Made by a program: the position numbers and the translations under genes | The notes under the pieces: model-generated | Told to the model about the DNA's origin: nothing | Seen by the model: only the letters and a program-made list of their open reading frames with translations | Database searches by the model: none | Source of the DNA: Asterias amurensis | Lineage: Eukaryota; Echinodermata; Asteroidea; Forcipulatida; Asteriidae | Assembly: GCF_032118995.1 (NCBI RefSeq) | Contig: NC_092661.1 | Coordinates: 8,494,494 to 8,558,493 of the forward strand | Direction of reading: 5' to 3' | DNA: 64,000 nucleotides | Shown here: in pieces, positions 1-11,200 of the stretch | Numbering within the stretch: position 1 is the stretch's first letter | How the letters are laid out: each line of letters opens with the position of its first letter

Positions 1-3000
1 CTTACCCAGCAGGATTCATGGGTAAGTACTCAAATCATCTTTTTGGTTGTTTGTTAATGACAGGCCTGATACTTCACGGAGGCATGAAGGTGATTGCCTC
101 CATTTTCCCTGGTCGTTGCCTTGTGCCCTTGAAATGCTCATGTAGAAATTTGTAACTTCCTTAAAGGGTGCCCTTGCCCAAGGAGAAAGTGCCTTGTTTC
201 TAAAAAGAAGCATACAGGAAGTCATATTTCAATCTTTCTTTTAAATCGGGAAATTTGCCGCAATCCATTTTCAGAGCTGAACAATTAAAGGAACACGTTG
301 CCTTGGATCGGACGAGTTGGTCTATAAAAAGGGTTTGTAACCGTTTTTTTATACAATGCATATGGTTGGAAAGATGTTTTAAAAGTAGAATACAATGATC
401 CACACACGTTTGCCTCGAAATTGCGTGGTTTTCCTTCTACTGCGCGAACTAACACGGTCGGCCATTTATGGGAGTCAAAAATTTGACTCCCATAAATGGC
501 CGACTGTGTTAGGCGACGAGGTAAAAGGAAAACCGTACAATTTCGAGGCATGTTTGTGTGGATCATTGTATTCTACTTTTACAGCATCTTTCTACCTGTA
601 TACATTTTATAACAAACGCTTTTCAAAGACCAACTCGACCGATCCAAGGCAACGTGTTCCTTTAATAACATTACAGATGTGATACTTTGCAGGCCTGGAA
701 TTTTTATCTTTGAGAGGGCAATGCCATTTTAATTTTGCTGAGACACTTCCATTGGAAATTCTCAAAGTCTGTGGAAAACTTTGTGTTATGTTTTGTTTTT
801 GTTTTGTTTTTGGTTTTACTGCGCCTTGAACACCCAGCAGGGTGGATATGTGCGCATTATAAGTCTTATTATTATTATTTATTATTTAAGGGGCACCAAG
901 GCAAAACAAACGGGGTTAACTTAGACCATGTGCTCTGTGGCCTCCGTGTAATTCCAATGCTGCCTTGTTTTTGTGAGGGCAGGGCAGTTTTTTTTTCACA
1001 GCTGAGGGCACATAGCTAGGGGAGAAAGAAACCTAAAATTCCAGAGCATTTTTCTCTTGCATCTGTGAAGTATCGGGCTGAAAGCCATTTGATATTTTGG
1101 CTGTGTCTGATTTATCGACTGAGCTTATTTTGTTACTTTTTACACCACACACATTGTTGTGGGTAAAAATACACAGGACAGAGGTAAACATAAGAGGATC
1201 TGTAGGTTTTTTTTCTAAAAAAGACAACATTTTGGAAGAAAAGTCACATATAGTTGGACTTTTTTAGATTTGCAGATCTGCTTTTTATTAAGATAGGAGA
1301 GCAAGAGTTTTAAGGCCCATCGAAGGCTCTGTAGCCTTGACTATGGCTACCGAGGTCAAATGAGGCCTAAAATCAAACCCCACTTTCCCACAGGTCGCTA
1401 GACAGGAATCTTACACCACCCAGTCTTAGCATCACCCAGGGAAAGAACACTAGCAATTATTTAACTCAAGAGAGATATTTGTCTTACATCATTCTAACTT
1501 CCTTTTCTTTGTTTTATTTCTTTTTTATTAAACAAAACATGTTTTGGAGATGTAGGGGGTTCTTGCAGTGACTGTTTTTATTTTTTTTTATTTTTTTTAC
1601 TATGCAATTACCTTAATTTTATACTTAAACTTGTTGTTTTTTGGGTTAAAAGGCGAACATGTTTATAGATGTTAAGTTTGCATCCGGGTCTTTCGGGGAT
1701 ACAGAATATTATTTGATTTTACCTTCACACCGATGTGTGTAAGCACTGTACACTCAGTACTTTCCTGAGTTATATGAAACAATATCACAATCCGGTGTCA
1801 CAACCATTTTTGGCACTTGTCTACCTTCATGTTAGCTGTTTTTCAAAAAAGTGAAATTTTTTAATGAACCTGTAATCACCTGCATGATTTTTGTTTCATC
1901 ATGTGAAAGGACATACAGGCATACTAAACTAAAAAATTAAGTTTAACTCTCAAAATCCATTCAAAAATTTGGGGGAAATCTGATGTTATTTATTGGACAT
2001 CGTTTTGACTGATTTTGTTATTTTGATTTCTTCTAGATGTGATCTCCATTGAGAAGACTAATGAGAACTTCCGTCTCATCTACGACGTGAAGGGACGCTT
2101 TGCTGTTCACCGCATCGGTAATGATGAAGCCAAGGTGAGAAAAAGAATAGTAGCAGAGGTTTAGAACCTGAAGTCACTTGATGGAAATCAAAGTATGATG
2201 CAGAGGTTTTTAACTAGCAATATTAACACGGCTAGGCCTGATTTTTGATCATTTTACTGAGACAAAGTTAAAAGAAAAATGCAACCTACCAACTTGGATA
2301 GGGCCACTAAATCGTCTAATAGGGAAAACACTTTTGACTGATAAAATTGTTCTAAATGTGCCTATATTGCAACAGGGCTCAAATTTGTGGGGAAAATTCA
2401 CAACACCACAGGGCTTGTTGGTTACAATTTTTACTGGACAAGCACTTACTTTATAAGACCAGAATCCTGTGTACATTTAAACATGACCACAAAAAATCCA
2501 CTTGACTTGACAAAGCAAAATGTATAACTGTCTCGGGTGTTAATAAATATTAATAAGTATTAAAGTTGATTGCGACTTGTTTTTACAATTTCAAGGACAA
2601 AATCTATCAATGTCTCAACTCAAATAAAATTAAGCTGACAGAAATTTCTTAAAAATTTTTGTTTTACGTCAAGGCCCATCGAAGGCTCTGTAGCCTTTAC
2701 TATGGCTACCGAGGTCAAATGAGGCCTAAAATCAAACCCCACTTTCCCACAGGTCGCTGGACAGGAATCTTACACCACCCAGTCTTAGCATCACCCAGGG
2801 AAAGAACAAATTTTTAACATGTCAACATTTGTTATGTTATGATAGACCCTGTGTTGTCTGATTAGATATTATAAGAAACCAGGGGCGGTGTTTTCTTCTT
2901 GTAAGAGCAAGGTAGTTTTTCCACAGTAAAGTAAAGGGCACCTCTATCAGGGGAATGTATATTTGTAGCCAAGGATTAAAGGAATACCTTGGCAATTATT

Positions 3001-5153
3001 ATGGGCATTCAGGCGATTGCCTCTCTTGCTTCCATTAAGTGGCGTGCCTAAAATTCCAACGAGCAGTCATCATACTTGGTATTACCTTTTGGCAAAGGTC
3101 TCAAGGCAGGTGTCCTCAAGTTCTTAGGCGTAATTCTCATTTTTATTTTTCAATATTTGAGATGGTTAACATGCTCAAGCAGATCATATTAGTTTAGTTA
3201 ATGAACTTTGTTGATTTCTTTATGCAGTACAAGCTGTGCAAAGTGCGCAAGGTTTGGACTGGCCCCAAAGGAATCCCATACCTAAGCACCCACGATGCTC
3301 GCACCATCCGGTACCCTGACCCCCTCTGCTGTACAAATGACACCGTGAAGGTAGACATCAATACGGGACGCATCACAGACTACATCAAGTTTGAGACTGG
3401 TAAGCTTTAATGCACATTTGTGTGCAGTTGTAATGTTTTGTTATGTTATGTGTTTTGTGTATTGATGTGTATTTTCTCTAATTATTGAGAGTCATTAGGG
3501 ATGTCATGAAATTTCCAGCTTTGGATTTGACAAAGTTGTATCTATTCTATTCTATTGTGTTTTCCAAGATATTTACGTAGAAAACAAAATTGAATACTTT
3601 TCTACGCAAAAGAATAACGGGGATAGATTTGCAAAAATTTGGCTGGTAAACTGTATCTGTTAAAAATATGATTTATCTTAAGTGAACAACATGTAGGCAC
3701 TGGTTTCATTTTGCAGTTTGTTAATCTGTGTGTCAGGCAAACCCCAAAATAAGCTGTTACAACAATCGTGCTAGTCGCAAAAGCATGGATAATTTTTTAT
3801 ACCATATAAAACTGTAGGTTCCGTGTGTTGGGTAATGCACTCAAAAGAACCCAGTTATTGTCATGAGAAGGGGTTTCCTGCGTTGATTCTGGCAGTGGCT
3901 GCTAAATGTGCCGCAGCCACTTCAAACCCTTGAAAGGGTCTCATAATTCGTTAACTTTGAAACTTGTATTAAAAAGTGCTTCTCTTTTGTTCAAGCACTT
4001 TAGGCACCTTATTGGTGAATACGTGGGTTACAATTATAAAGACTCCAAAATTGTTATTATCATCAAAAAGGCAACCCAGATTGACAACCCCTTGTAATCA
4101 TTATTTCTTGCAGGCAACCTGTGCATGATCACTGGAGGTCGTAATTTGGGGCGTGTAGGACTCGTCATGCATCGTGAGCGTCATCCAGGATCCTTCGATA
4201 TTGTCCACGTCAAGGACTCTGCTGGTAAGAAAAACACCCTGTTTATTTAGCCTATAGCACCAAAGTACTCTTGAACATTGAGTTATTACTCCTTGGACAG
4301 GGCTGGGAAAGTCGCAAGAATCCTACTGGCCCGAGGCCAGTGATTTTGGTATCAGGCCAATAAACTCATGACTGGACAAGTCCGGTGGTGCTGTGTTCGA
4401 GTTCAGTCTGAGTTTACCCCCCAAAAAACAGATAAGAAAAATCTTCTGTTAGTGCTTTTGCAATTTCAAAAGTCAATTGTTAAACTGTGCAGCTGTTGAT
4501 TTCACCAAACTCTTCCTAACTTAAGACTAATCTTAGGACTTAGGACGAGTCCCATCTCTGCACTGTAGCATGCACACCTTAAGATTAATCCTAAGTTAAG
4601 ACGAGTTACTCGTCCTAACTCGAGTTACGATTGATCCTAGCGTTTCTAAAATCGACCGCAGGCATCTCATTTCTGGTCTTGTACACAAGATTTGTTTTCC
4701 ACTTCAATACTTTAAGCCACAAGCCCTGTGGTCCCAATTGAGCCTTGTAGTTGTAGGTTTTGGAGAGCAATCAATAAGACATCTAGACTATTCATAGAAA
4801 ATATTTTGTTATTAGTCTCCAGGTTCAATGTTTGCTAGTTTGTATTTGGCAAGTAGAAGGCTGGAAATCAATGGGTCTGTTTTGCGTATTCTGCAATTTT
4901 TTTGCAAATAAATACTCTATTGTAACTTTATTTGCAATTCAACTGATTTGTATGATAAACCATTGATGAAATGAAATAAAAAAGTTCTTCTTGCCCATTT
5001 TACCTGTCCGTAGGTCACACATTTGCCACCCGTCTGGCCAATGTGTTCATCATCGGCAAGGGCAACAAGTCTCTGGTCTCACTCCCCAAGGCAAAGGGAA
5101 TCCGTCTCTCCATCGCCGAAGAGCGCGACAAGAGGATTGCTCAGCGTACCTAG
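1..5153 (+). CDS. RPS4: Ribosomal protein S4 (eS4), 3' part of gene, five exons
   Basis: Component of the 40S ribosomal subunit. Exons read from the sequence: 1-21 (partial), 2037-2134, 3228-3399, 4114-4224 and 5014-5153, stop TAG at 5151-5153. All internal junctions are GT-AG and the phases join cleanly (ATG G/AT, ACT G/GC, GCT G/GT). The joined protein runs from the TYPAGFMD motif through [37 protein letters not shown] and RERHPGSFD to [25 protein letters not shown], which are hallmark stretches of the eS4 family. About 179 residues are present, so roughly the first 80 codons and the promoter lie upstream of the window. The KOW-like segment near TGGRNLGR is intact. Human RPS4X is 263 aa and the sum fits. 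A possible poly(A) signal AATAAA lies at 5470-5475; the exact 3' end is not certain. Confidence 0.97.
289..661 (+). mobile_element. MITE family 1 (TTAA target), RPS4 intron
   Basis: A 373-bp element with long terminal inverted repeats, AGGAACACGTTGCCTTGGAT at the left and its complement at the right, flanked by TTAA at 285-288 and 662-665. Its centre (about 459-505) is a near-perfect palindrome around GGGAGTCAAA/TTTGACTCCC and ATAAATGGCCGA. It encodes nothing; open frames crossing it on both strands result from the palindrome. Other copies: 5750-6134, 42309-42690, 53319-53535 (internally deleted) and 62010-62292 (truncated). The TTAA target suggests mobilisation by a piggyBac- or Kolobok-like transposase (inference). 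Confidence 0.85.
1312..1452 (+). ncRNA. Box H/ACA snoRNA, copy 1, in an RPS4 intron
   Basis: A 141-nt segment folds as two hairpins joined by a hinge. Hairpin 1 has a lower stem AGGCCCAT/ATGaGGCCT, an open pocket (CGAAGG opposite GTCAA) and an upper stem CTCTGTAGCC/GGCTACCGAG. The hinge has box H AAATCA at 1370-1375, 15 nt after the upper stem. Hairpin 2 has a lower stem CTTTCCC/GGGAAAG and an upper stem built on GCTAGAC/GTCTTAGC with one bulge. Box ACA is at 1447-1449, followed by 3 nt and 16 nt after the upper stem. Both distances fit the 14-16 nt rule for pseudouridylation guides. Its intronic position in a ribosomal protein gene is typical. The fold was done by eye. Likely role: guiding pseudouridylation of rRNA or snRNA; the target was not identified. 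Confidence 0.85.
2671..2811 (+). ncRNA. Box H/ACA snoRNA, copy 2, in the next RPS4 intron
   Basis: Same 141-nt RNA as at 1312-1452, in the following intron. Over the 138 positions up to and including the ACA box (2806-2808) there are two substitutions: one in the apical loop of hairpin 1 (1339 G, 2698 T) and one in the upper stem of hairpin 2 (1400 A, 2759 G). The second turns an A-U pair into a G-U pair, so pairing is kept. Similarity begins at the lower stem and stops at the ACA box; the flanks are unrelated. This is what a duplicated functional snoRNA, rather than a general intron duplication, would look like. Confidence 0.85.
3812..3962 (+). repeat. SINE body fragment in an RPS4 intron
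   Basis: This stretch (GTTCCGTGTGTTGGGTAATG through GGGTCTCATAATTC) matches the body of the tRNA-derived SINE at 18531-18860 and, in reverse, 47545-47765. The tRNA-like head is missing, so this is a 5'-truncated copy. The rest of this intron (3400-3811 and 3963-4113) shows no gene or recognised element. Confidence 0.6.
4510..4645. repeat. Inverted-repeat segment in the last RPS4 intron
   Basis: Runs of CTTAAGACTAATCTTAGGA and TTAGGACGAGTC recur in direct and inverted orientation within about 130 bp, with a tract at 4570-4620 (CACCTTAAGATTAATCCTAAG) that pairs with the first part. It looks like a small foldback element or a remnant of one. No coding content. Confidence 0.5.
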
Positions 5154-5749
5154 ATAAACCAACATCGCTCCGTACAGGCGAAACATGATCAGACTGAGTT
5201 CTTCTCCATTCCATACTATTTCAAACTGGACACAGTTGTCAGGTCATTTGAAATAATATATTACTTGACAATTGTCTCTTTTGTTGTATACTTATTTGGA
5301 TTGGGGTTTGCTCATCAATCATCTGAGACTAACAGATTTCAAATTTGGGGGTGTGAGAAGACATCTACAGCAAACTAAATAGATTGGGCTTCTTAAAAAG
5401 TTAGGTGCCATGTGACAACACAATAATTGAATTCTCCAACAAGTGCAGACATCGCACAGTGTAAACATTAATAAAGCTATTATGTGAAAACACAGAAACA
5501 CTCGACTCCTGTACTCCTTTGTTGTGTGTCATCGTTTTGATTGTTAACTTGTAAGAAAATCCTTTCAAATTTACAAGCCCTGAACTCTGTGAGGGCCAAG
5601 AAACTTATAATACACAGAGTCGCTTTACATTGAAAACTTAATTAGTGTCGGAGGAAACTTGTATTGTAGCAGTATGACTATATTGGGCTTCAGTTTCAAG
5701 TTGAAGGATTTGGCTCCTTTTTGTAACACAACACACACATTCATATTAA

Positions 5750-6134
5750 AGGAACACGTTGCCTTGGATCGATTGAGTTGGTCTTTGAAAAGCGTCTCGT
5801 AACCGTTTGTTATAAAATCGATATGGTTAGAAAGATGTAAAGGTAGAATACATGTACAATGTTCAACACAAATATGCCTCGAAATTGTGTGGTGTTGTTT
5901 TACCTTGTCGACAAACGCGGTCGGCCATTTATGGGAGTCAAAACTTTGACTCGCATAAATGGCCGACCGTGTTAGTTCGCAACGTAAAATGAAAAACGTA
6001 CAATTTTGAGTGATATTTGTGTGGATCATTATATTCTACTTTTAAAACATCTTTCTAACCATTTGCATTTTATAACAAACAGTTTCAAACGCTTTTCATA
6101 GACCAACTCGACCGATCCAAGGCAACGTGTTCCT
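5750..6134. mobile_element. MITE family 1, intergenic copy
   Basis: Terminal inverted repeats as in the copy at 289-661, with TTAA at 5746-5749 and 6135-6138 and the same central palindrome (GGCCATTTATGGGAGTCAAA at about 5922). It lies between the RPS4 3' end and the UPRT 3' end. Its inverted halves produce the spurious open frame on the minus strand here. Confidence 0.8.
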
Positions 6135-6903
6135 TTAAACTTAAACCGTTGGAAGGTATTAAATGATAGTAGAAAGCCTTCAAGTATTACTTGCTGAGGT
6201 GCTTAGTTTTTGAGAAATGAGTAAAGCAATGTCACAAAAAATATGTTAATGTACTAAAATAATTGTTACCTCTTTTACTCATTTCTCGAAAACTACAGCA
6301 CCTCAGCAGCTATTATTTTAAGGGAAGCTGTCTATCATCATTAACTTCAAACTGAGTGAGTTTATTATAAATCTGTGGACATTGTGTTTTGTGTCCTGCA
6401 AAAAGTACCCAGCCCCTTTAAGACTACTTGGCAAGAATATCTGATCTCCTTTAACTTGACAAAGCAAAAAAAAATAGTCTTGAGTTGGAGCCTCTTTTAT
6501 TTTCAAGAAATTACTTTATTGGCAATCAAATAAAAAATAATATATCATTATCCTGGATTGTTTTCAGCACACAACACAATTGTGTCGACACTACTTAAAA
6601 GGAAAAAAAAAAAGACTGGCGAGAAAATCTTCATAACAAGAGTAATTTCAGACAAGCCTTAAAATATTATTTGCTGAGGTGCTTTGGTTTTTGAGAAATG
6701 AGTAAAGCAACGTCACAAAAAATACGTTTTAAGTGCTAAAATAATTGTTACTTCTTTTATACTCATTTGTGAAAACTACAGCACCTCGGCAAATAATATT
6801 TATCCTGGATTGTTTTCAGCACACAACACAATTGTGTCGACACTACTTGAAAATAATAAAAAAACTGGCGAGAAAATCTTCATAACATGAGAGTAATTTC
6901 AGA
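6135..6903. repeat. MITE family 2 hairpins and a split 100-bp direct repeat
   Basis: Two hairpin elements carry arms GCTGAGGTGCTT...GAAATGAGTAAAGCAA and the complement ACTCATTT...AAAACTACAGCACCTC: about 6150-6330 and 6650-6800. A third copy is at 61857-62010. The second copy sits between two nearly identical stretches of about 100 bp (6551-6655 and 6803-6903, both starting ATCCTGGATTGTTTTCAGCA). No gene. Confidence 0.7.
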
Positions 6904-8235
6904 CTTTTGTTTATATATCTGACTGGTAAAAAAACAGCCTTTTCAGATATTAAAATAATATTGCTTTCTATGTACTGCGCTATTGCTAAGGATACTGATC
7001 TTAAAACAGGCATGATATTATTTCTTTCCGAATTTATTTGCACTGTGAGGAAAAATAAGCAAAAAGGAGCCCACATGTACAAGTAGATAAGGCTGTTATG
7101 CTTGACAAAGTTTGCCTTCTCTATTTCCAAGCGCCAAATGTCACGCTTGCTGAAACCTTCTTGAAGTCTACCTCCACATGGAAATGCCATCTATTCAACC
7201 TAACCAGAATTTTGGATCTTAGTTTCAGATCATTTCGAAAGGAATGACTCACTCTTGCCTGGTATAGACCATGCGACCTTTGTTTACAATAAGTGTGACC
7301 TTTTACATGTGCATTCTTTGGTTTTCTGGCAGGCAAGATACTGCACTGGTCATAATTTCCACATAAATCCAAGAGTTACGAAATCAAAAGCTGGACAAGT
7401 TTTGAGACGTGATCATATCAAAAGTTGATGAGAAGTGGACAGTGCAATCTCCATAAAATGTTATGTTTTCTTCCATTTGACCGTGCAGGAAGTCCAGGCT
7501 TGGTGGCTCTTTTATAAACATGAGGTGTCACAGGTCACATCGTCTATTAGTGATCAATCAATCACAAGCAAAGAGGATTTTAAATTGATGCATTCACAAA
7601 TGTAGTCAAGAAGCCTATGTGTATTTGGGGCAGCGCAACGACTACAAGAAGCCTGGCTGGCTTAGTACGATTTTAAAGAAAAACACAAACTACATGATTT
7701 GTAATAATATTTTCTAACTATGCATTAGTTTCTAACTACATGTGAAATAAAAGCCAATCCCTAAAAATACAGGTATCTCTGTCTATAATACAAGTACAGG
7801 AAAATAGCATTTGAAGACCCTGCAGATAAGTCGCTGATTGCTGCAATAAAAATAAGCCTGACATAAAAGTGCACAAAATCCATTGCAAATTGTTAACCAT
7901 TTTTTGTCTTGTTCACCAGAACATGACCACAGAGTTGTAACAAAATACTCGCTGGTTAGTTGCATATGTGTGTAGTGCATAACTGAAAAGTACAATAGTA
8001 CATCTGTTGACACTATTCACGTGATAAATAAATCATGGATGCGCCATTTTTGGAGTCAAATTCTCCAGATGGTATTGGATGTTGAAACAGCAGGACTCCA
8101 TACTCTACCGGAATGCAGAAGAGTTTCTTAAACAGTTATTGCCATTCATATCAGTAAGCTTTACACATTACCCTAAAAAGACATGGCTTAAACTCCTCAT
8201 AAAATAATACCAGTATTTATAGTGACTTTCTTGCT
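6904..8235. other. Downstream region of UPRT, no separate gene seen
   Basis: About 1.3 kb between the repeats and the UPRT stop codon. It may hold the UPRT 3' UTR (minus strand). An AATAAA on the minus strand near 7030 is one candidate poly(A) signal, but the end cannot be fixed from sequence alone. Short open frames here have no recognisable domain and no splice or codon signature, and are not called. Confidence 0.5.
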
Positions 8236-11200
8236 TCAATCTGTTCCGAAATATTTCTGGCCAAAGTGGTTTGGGGTGACCGGATGAACCTCCGATGTAA
8301 GAATGGTTATCGCTGAATATTTGTTGATCACAGAACGGATACCTGAAACAGAAAAACCAACGCGAAAGAAAAAAGCATCAGCATTGGTAACCTAACCTTA
8401 TTGGCCAAACCAAATTCACCGTAGCCCAATTTGTGTAAAGCCTGTAAGCACAAAAAACTTGCTAAGCACAGTAAGTATTGCTTAACAGAAACAGGTTACC
8501 AGCAAAAATCACATTACGTTTACATTGTTGTGGCTGGTGCCCCACTCCATGTTTGCACAAATTGGTGTGCTTTCAGATGCATTATAAAAGGCTTTACCAG
8601 CTGGAGTCTTTTAATATTTTGAGTGAGAAATTACCTTTCTCAAAAACTACGTTTCTTCAGAGCGGAGCCATTTCTCACAATGTTTTATACTATCAACAGC
8701 TCTCCATTGCTCGTTACCAAGTAAGTTTTTATGCTTGCAATTATGTTGCAATTACCAACATTGTCCAGTGCCTTTAACACTTTTAATTAATAGTGTCATA
8801 AAGTTTATGTGCTGTGATGTTTGTTTCTCATCAAAACTAAATTGCAAACATGCACATGTATAATGTTTGAGTCAATATATTGTCTGTTCACTCTTGTCTG
8901 TTAACTGTTTGATTTATACTCTACTCTGTTAGCCAAAGCCAAATTTTATTAGGAGCCAGTTTGTGCCTTGTTGACTTCAGTAGGTTGTATTTGGATTTCC
9001 AAACAAATGTTGACAAACGGTGCAAGAAATACTAAGAACACATGAATGAGTTTGTCTTGAGTCGTACTTGAAAGATAAGAAACTTACCGTTTGGCGTGCA
9101 GAAGATTGTGAGGAGTACAATCATATTATCCTTGACACCGTGTTCTTCTAGAACTCTTACTGCTTGAATCACTGTGTTTCCTGAATCTAAAAGCAAAAAG
9201 CACAAACGGCTTGTTAAAAGCCCTTCCCCTACCTACTTCTAAATTGTACTAAAAATAAGATTCCCTAACAATAAAAATGGGCGTGACACGCGATTTTGCA
9301 CCTGTGCTTAGAAGACAGTTTCTTCATTCCTATTGGTCGAGAGCAACGGCCGAGACAGTTGTGCCACATCACGCGATACGCATAACATTCCCTTATAAGG
9401 AGTTGTTTACCCGAGGGCCTTGACTGGGCCTTACCATTTCATAGCTGGAGGGGTGTTGTGTTGAGAAAAATCATTGAAAAATTATAATGTGCGTATTTAT
9501 TTTACTTTTTGACCATAAGTGTTGATGTGTTTTGACCGAAAAGGTATTTATGAATGGGAATCAAAGTGTGTTGAATCGGTTTTCAACTAGTGGTTTAAAC
9601 CCGCCGAGGCCTGGTTCCTGATAATTTACCTTGACTTCGACTCGGTAAATTTATCAAGAACGAGGACTCGTTGGGATTAAACCACTAGTTGAAATCCTCT
9701 TCACCACACATTGATTCCCTTAGTTATGTCATTAATACATTGGTAAATTTGTCATCAGTTCCATGACAAGACAGTGGTTTGTTTTCTTTTCTTTATATGC
9801 ACATTCAACTTTCCATTCATTAGTAACTTTTGCAATACCCCCCCCCCTAAAAAAAAGAAGCAAGACAAGAAAAATCACACACACACTGTAAGTTACTTAA
9901 AAAAGGTACGCCAGTAGAACAGTTAATGTCTTGAGGTTCCGACCCCAGCAGAGTCTTTCGAAGGATAACAACAAATATTTATAAAAATCGCAATCACAAT
10001 ATTGCTTTCTTCTTTTCCTGAGCACATTCATCGTCAATGGGAGACTTTGGGACGCTAGGTGGAAGCAGACTTACCAGGTAAATGTCCATTGTTACGTAAA
10101 TCTGAGCATGTGCACGTTACCAAGAACAATGGATTTTACCTGGTTAGTCTGCTTCCAACTAGCATCCTAAAAGTCCCCCATTGAATCTTGAAGAATAACT
10201 GAAGACTGAAGACTTACTGAGAATAGGATACATAAGAAGGACTCTCCTCTTGTGGATGTCTGGAGGAAACTTAGCATAGAACACCTTGGCTTCACTGGTG
10301 TCGTCATCGCTTCGGATTAAGATTTTCCCGATGCGGATTGAACGACAACAGTCTCGCAGACCATGCTCCATAGCCTCACCTTCACACATCATAGATGCCA
10401 GAGAAAAAGAAGGGGGTTGTGAATTTAATTCATGAAACTTAGAACCAAAAACACTCTGCACCAAAGTTTTAATTTAAAGGCACTGGACACCTTTAGTAAA
10501 TGTCAAAGTTCAGTATTCTCAATTGGTGTATCCCAACATATATGCATAAAATAACAAACCTGTGAAAATTTTGACTCAATTGGTCATCAAAGTTGCAAGA
10601 GAATAAGGAAAGAAAAAACACCCTTGTTGCACAAAATGCGTTTGCTTTAAAGATGCCTAATAAAAGGTTTCAGGCCTGAAGTCTTTTAATTATTTGAGTG
10701 AGAACTTAGTACCTCTTTCTCAAAAAAATATGTTACTTCAGAGGGAGCCGTTTCTCACAATGTGTTTTACTATCAACATCTCGCCATTGCTTGTGACCAA
10801 GTAAGTTTTCATCCTAACAACTACATGTATTTGGAGTAACTACCAAAGGCGGGAAGAAATAGTTAGCTTATATAAAAGGATCTGGGATCTGGACTTCATT
10901 TTCCTGGCACTGCTTACTAGTGCTTAGCTTACCCCAGAATCTTGAAGCAAACAGTGCCATGAAAATGGGCCCAGAAGAGGGATGGGAGGGGGAACCTGAA
11001 GGAAGATATAAATCAACTGCATTATTTATTTGACCTTGTACTTCGTATTACGTACTATGCTGGTTTTTAAAACTAAAACTTTAGACTTTAACTGCATGTC
11101 AAAGGATGCCACTATTTTTTTTTAGACGCCATGTAGTTTATAGGGCAGAATTTCTGCAACTCAACAGTAGACATTTTGTTGGCAGGTTTCATAAATGATG

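Noticed and set aside
285-682. Overlapping frames of 93-95 codons on both strands
   Set aside because: Products of the inverted repeats of MITE family 1. Matching frames appear at every other copy (5625-6029, 42341-42698).
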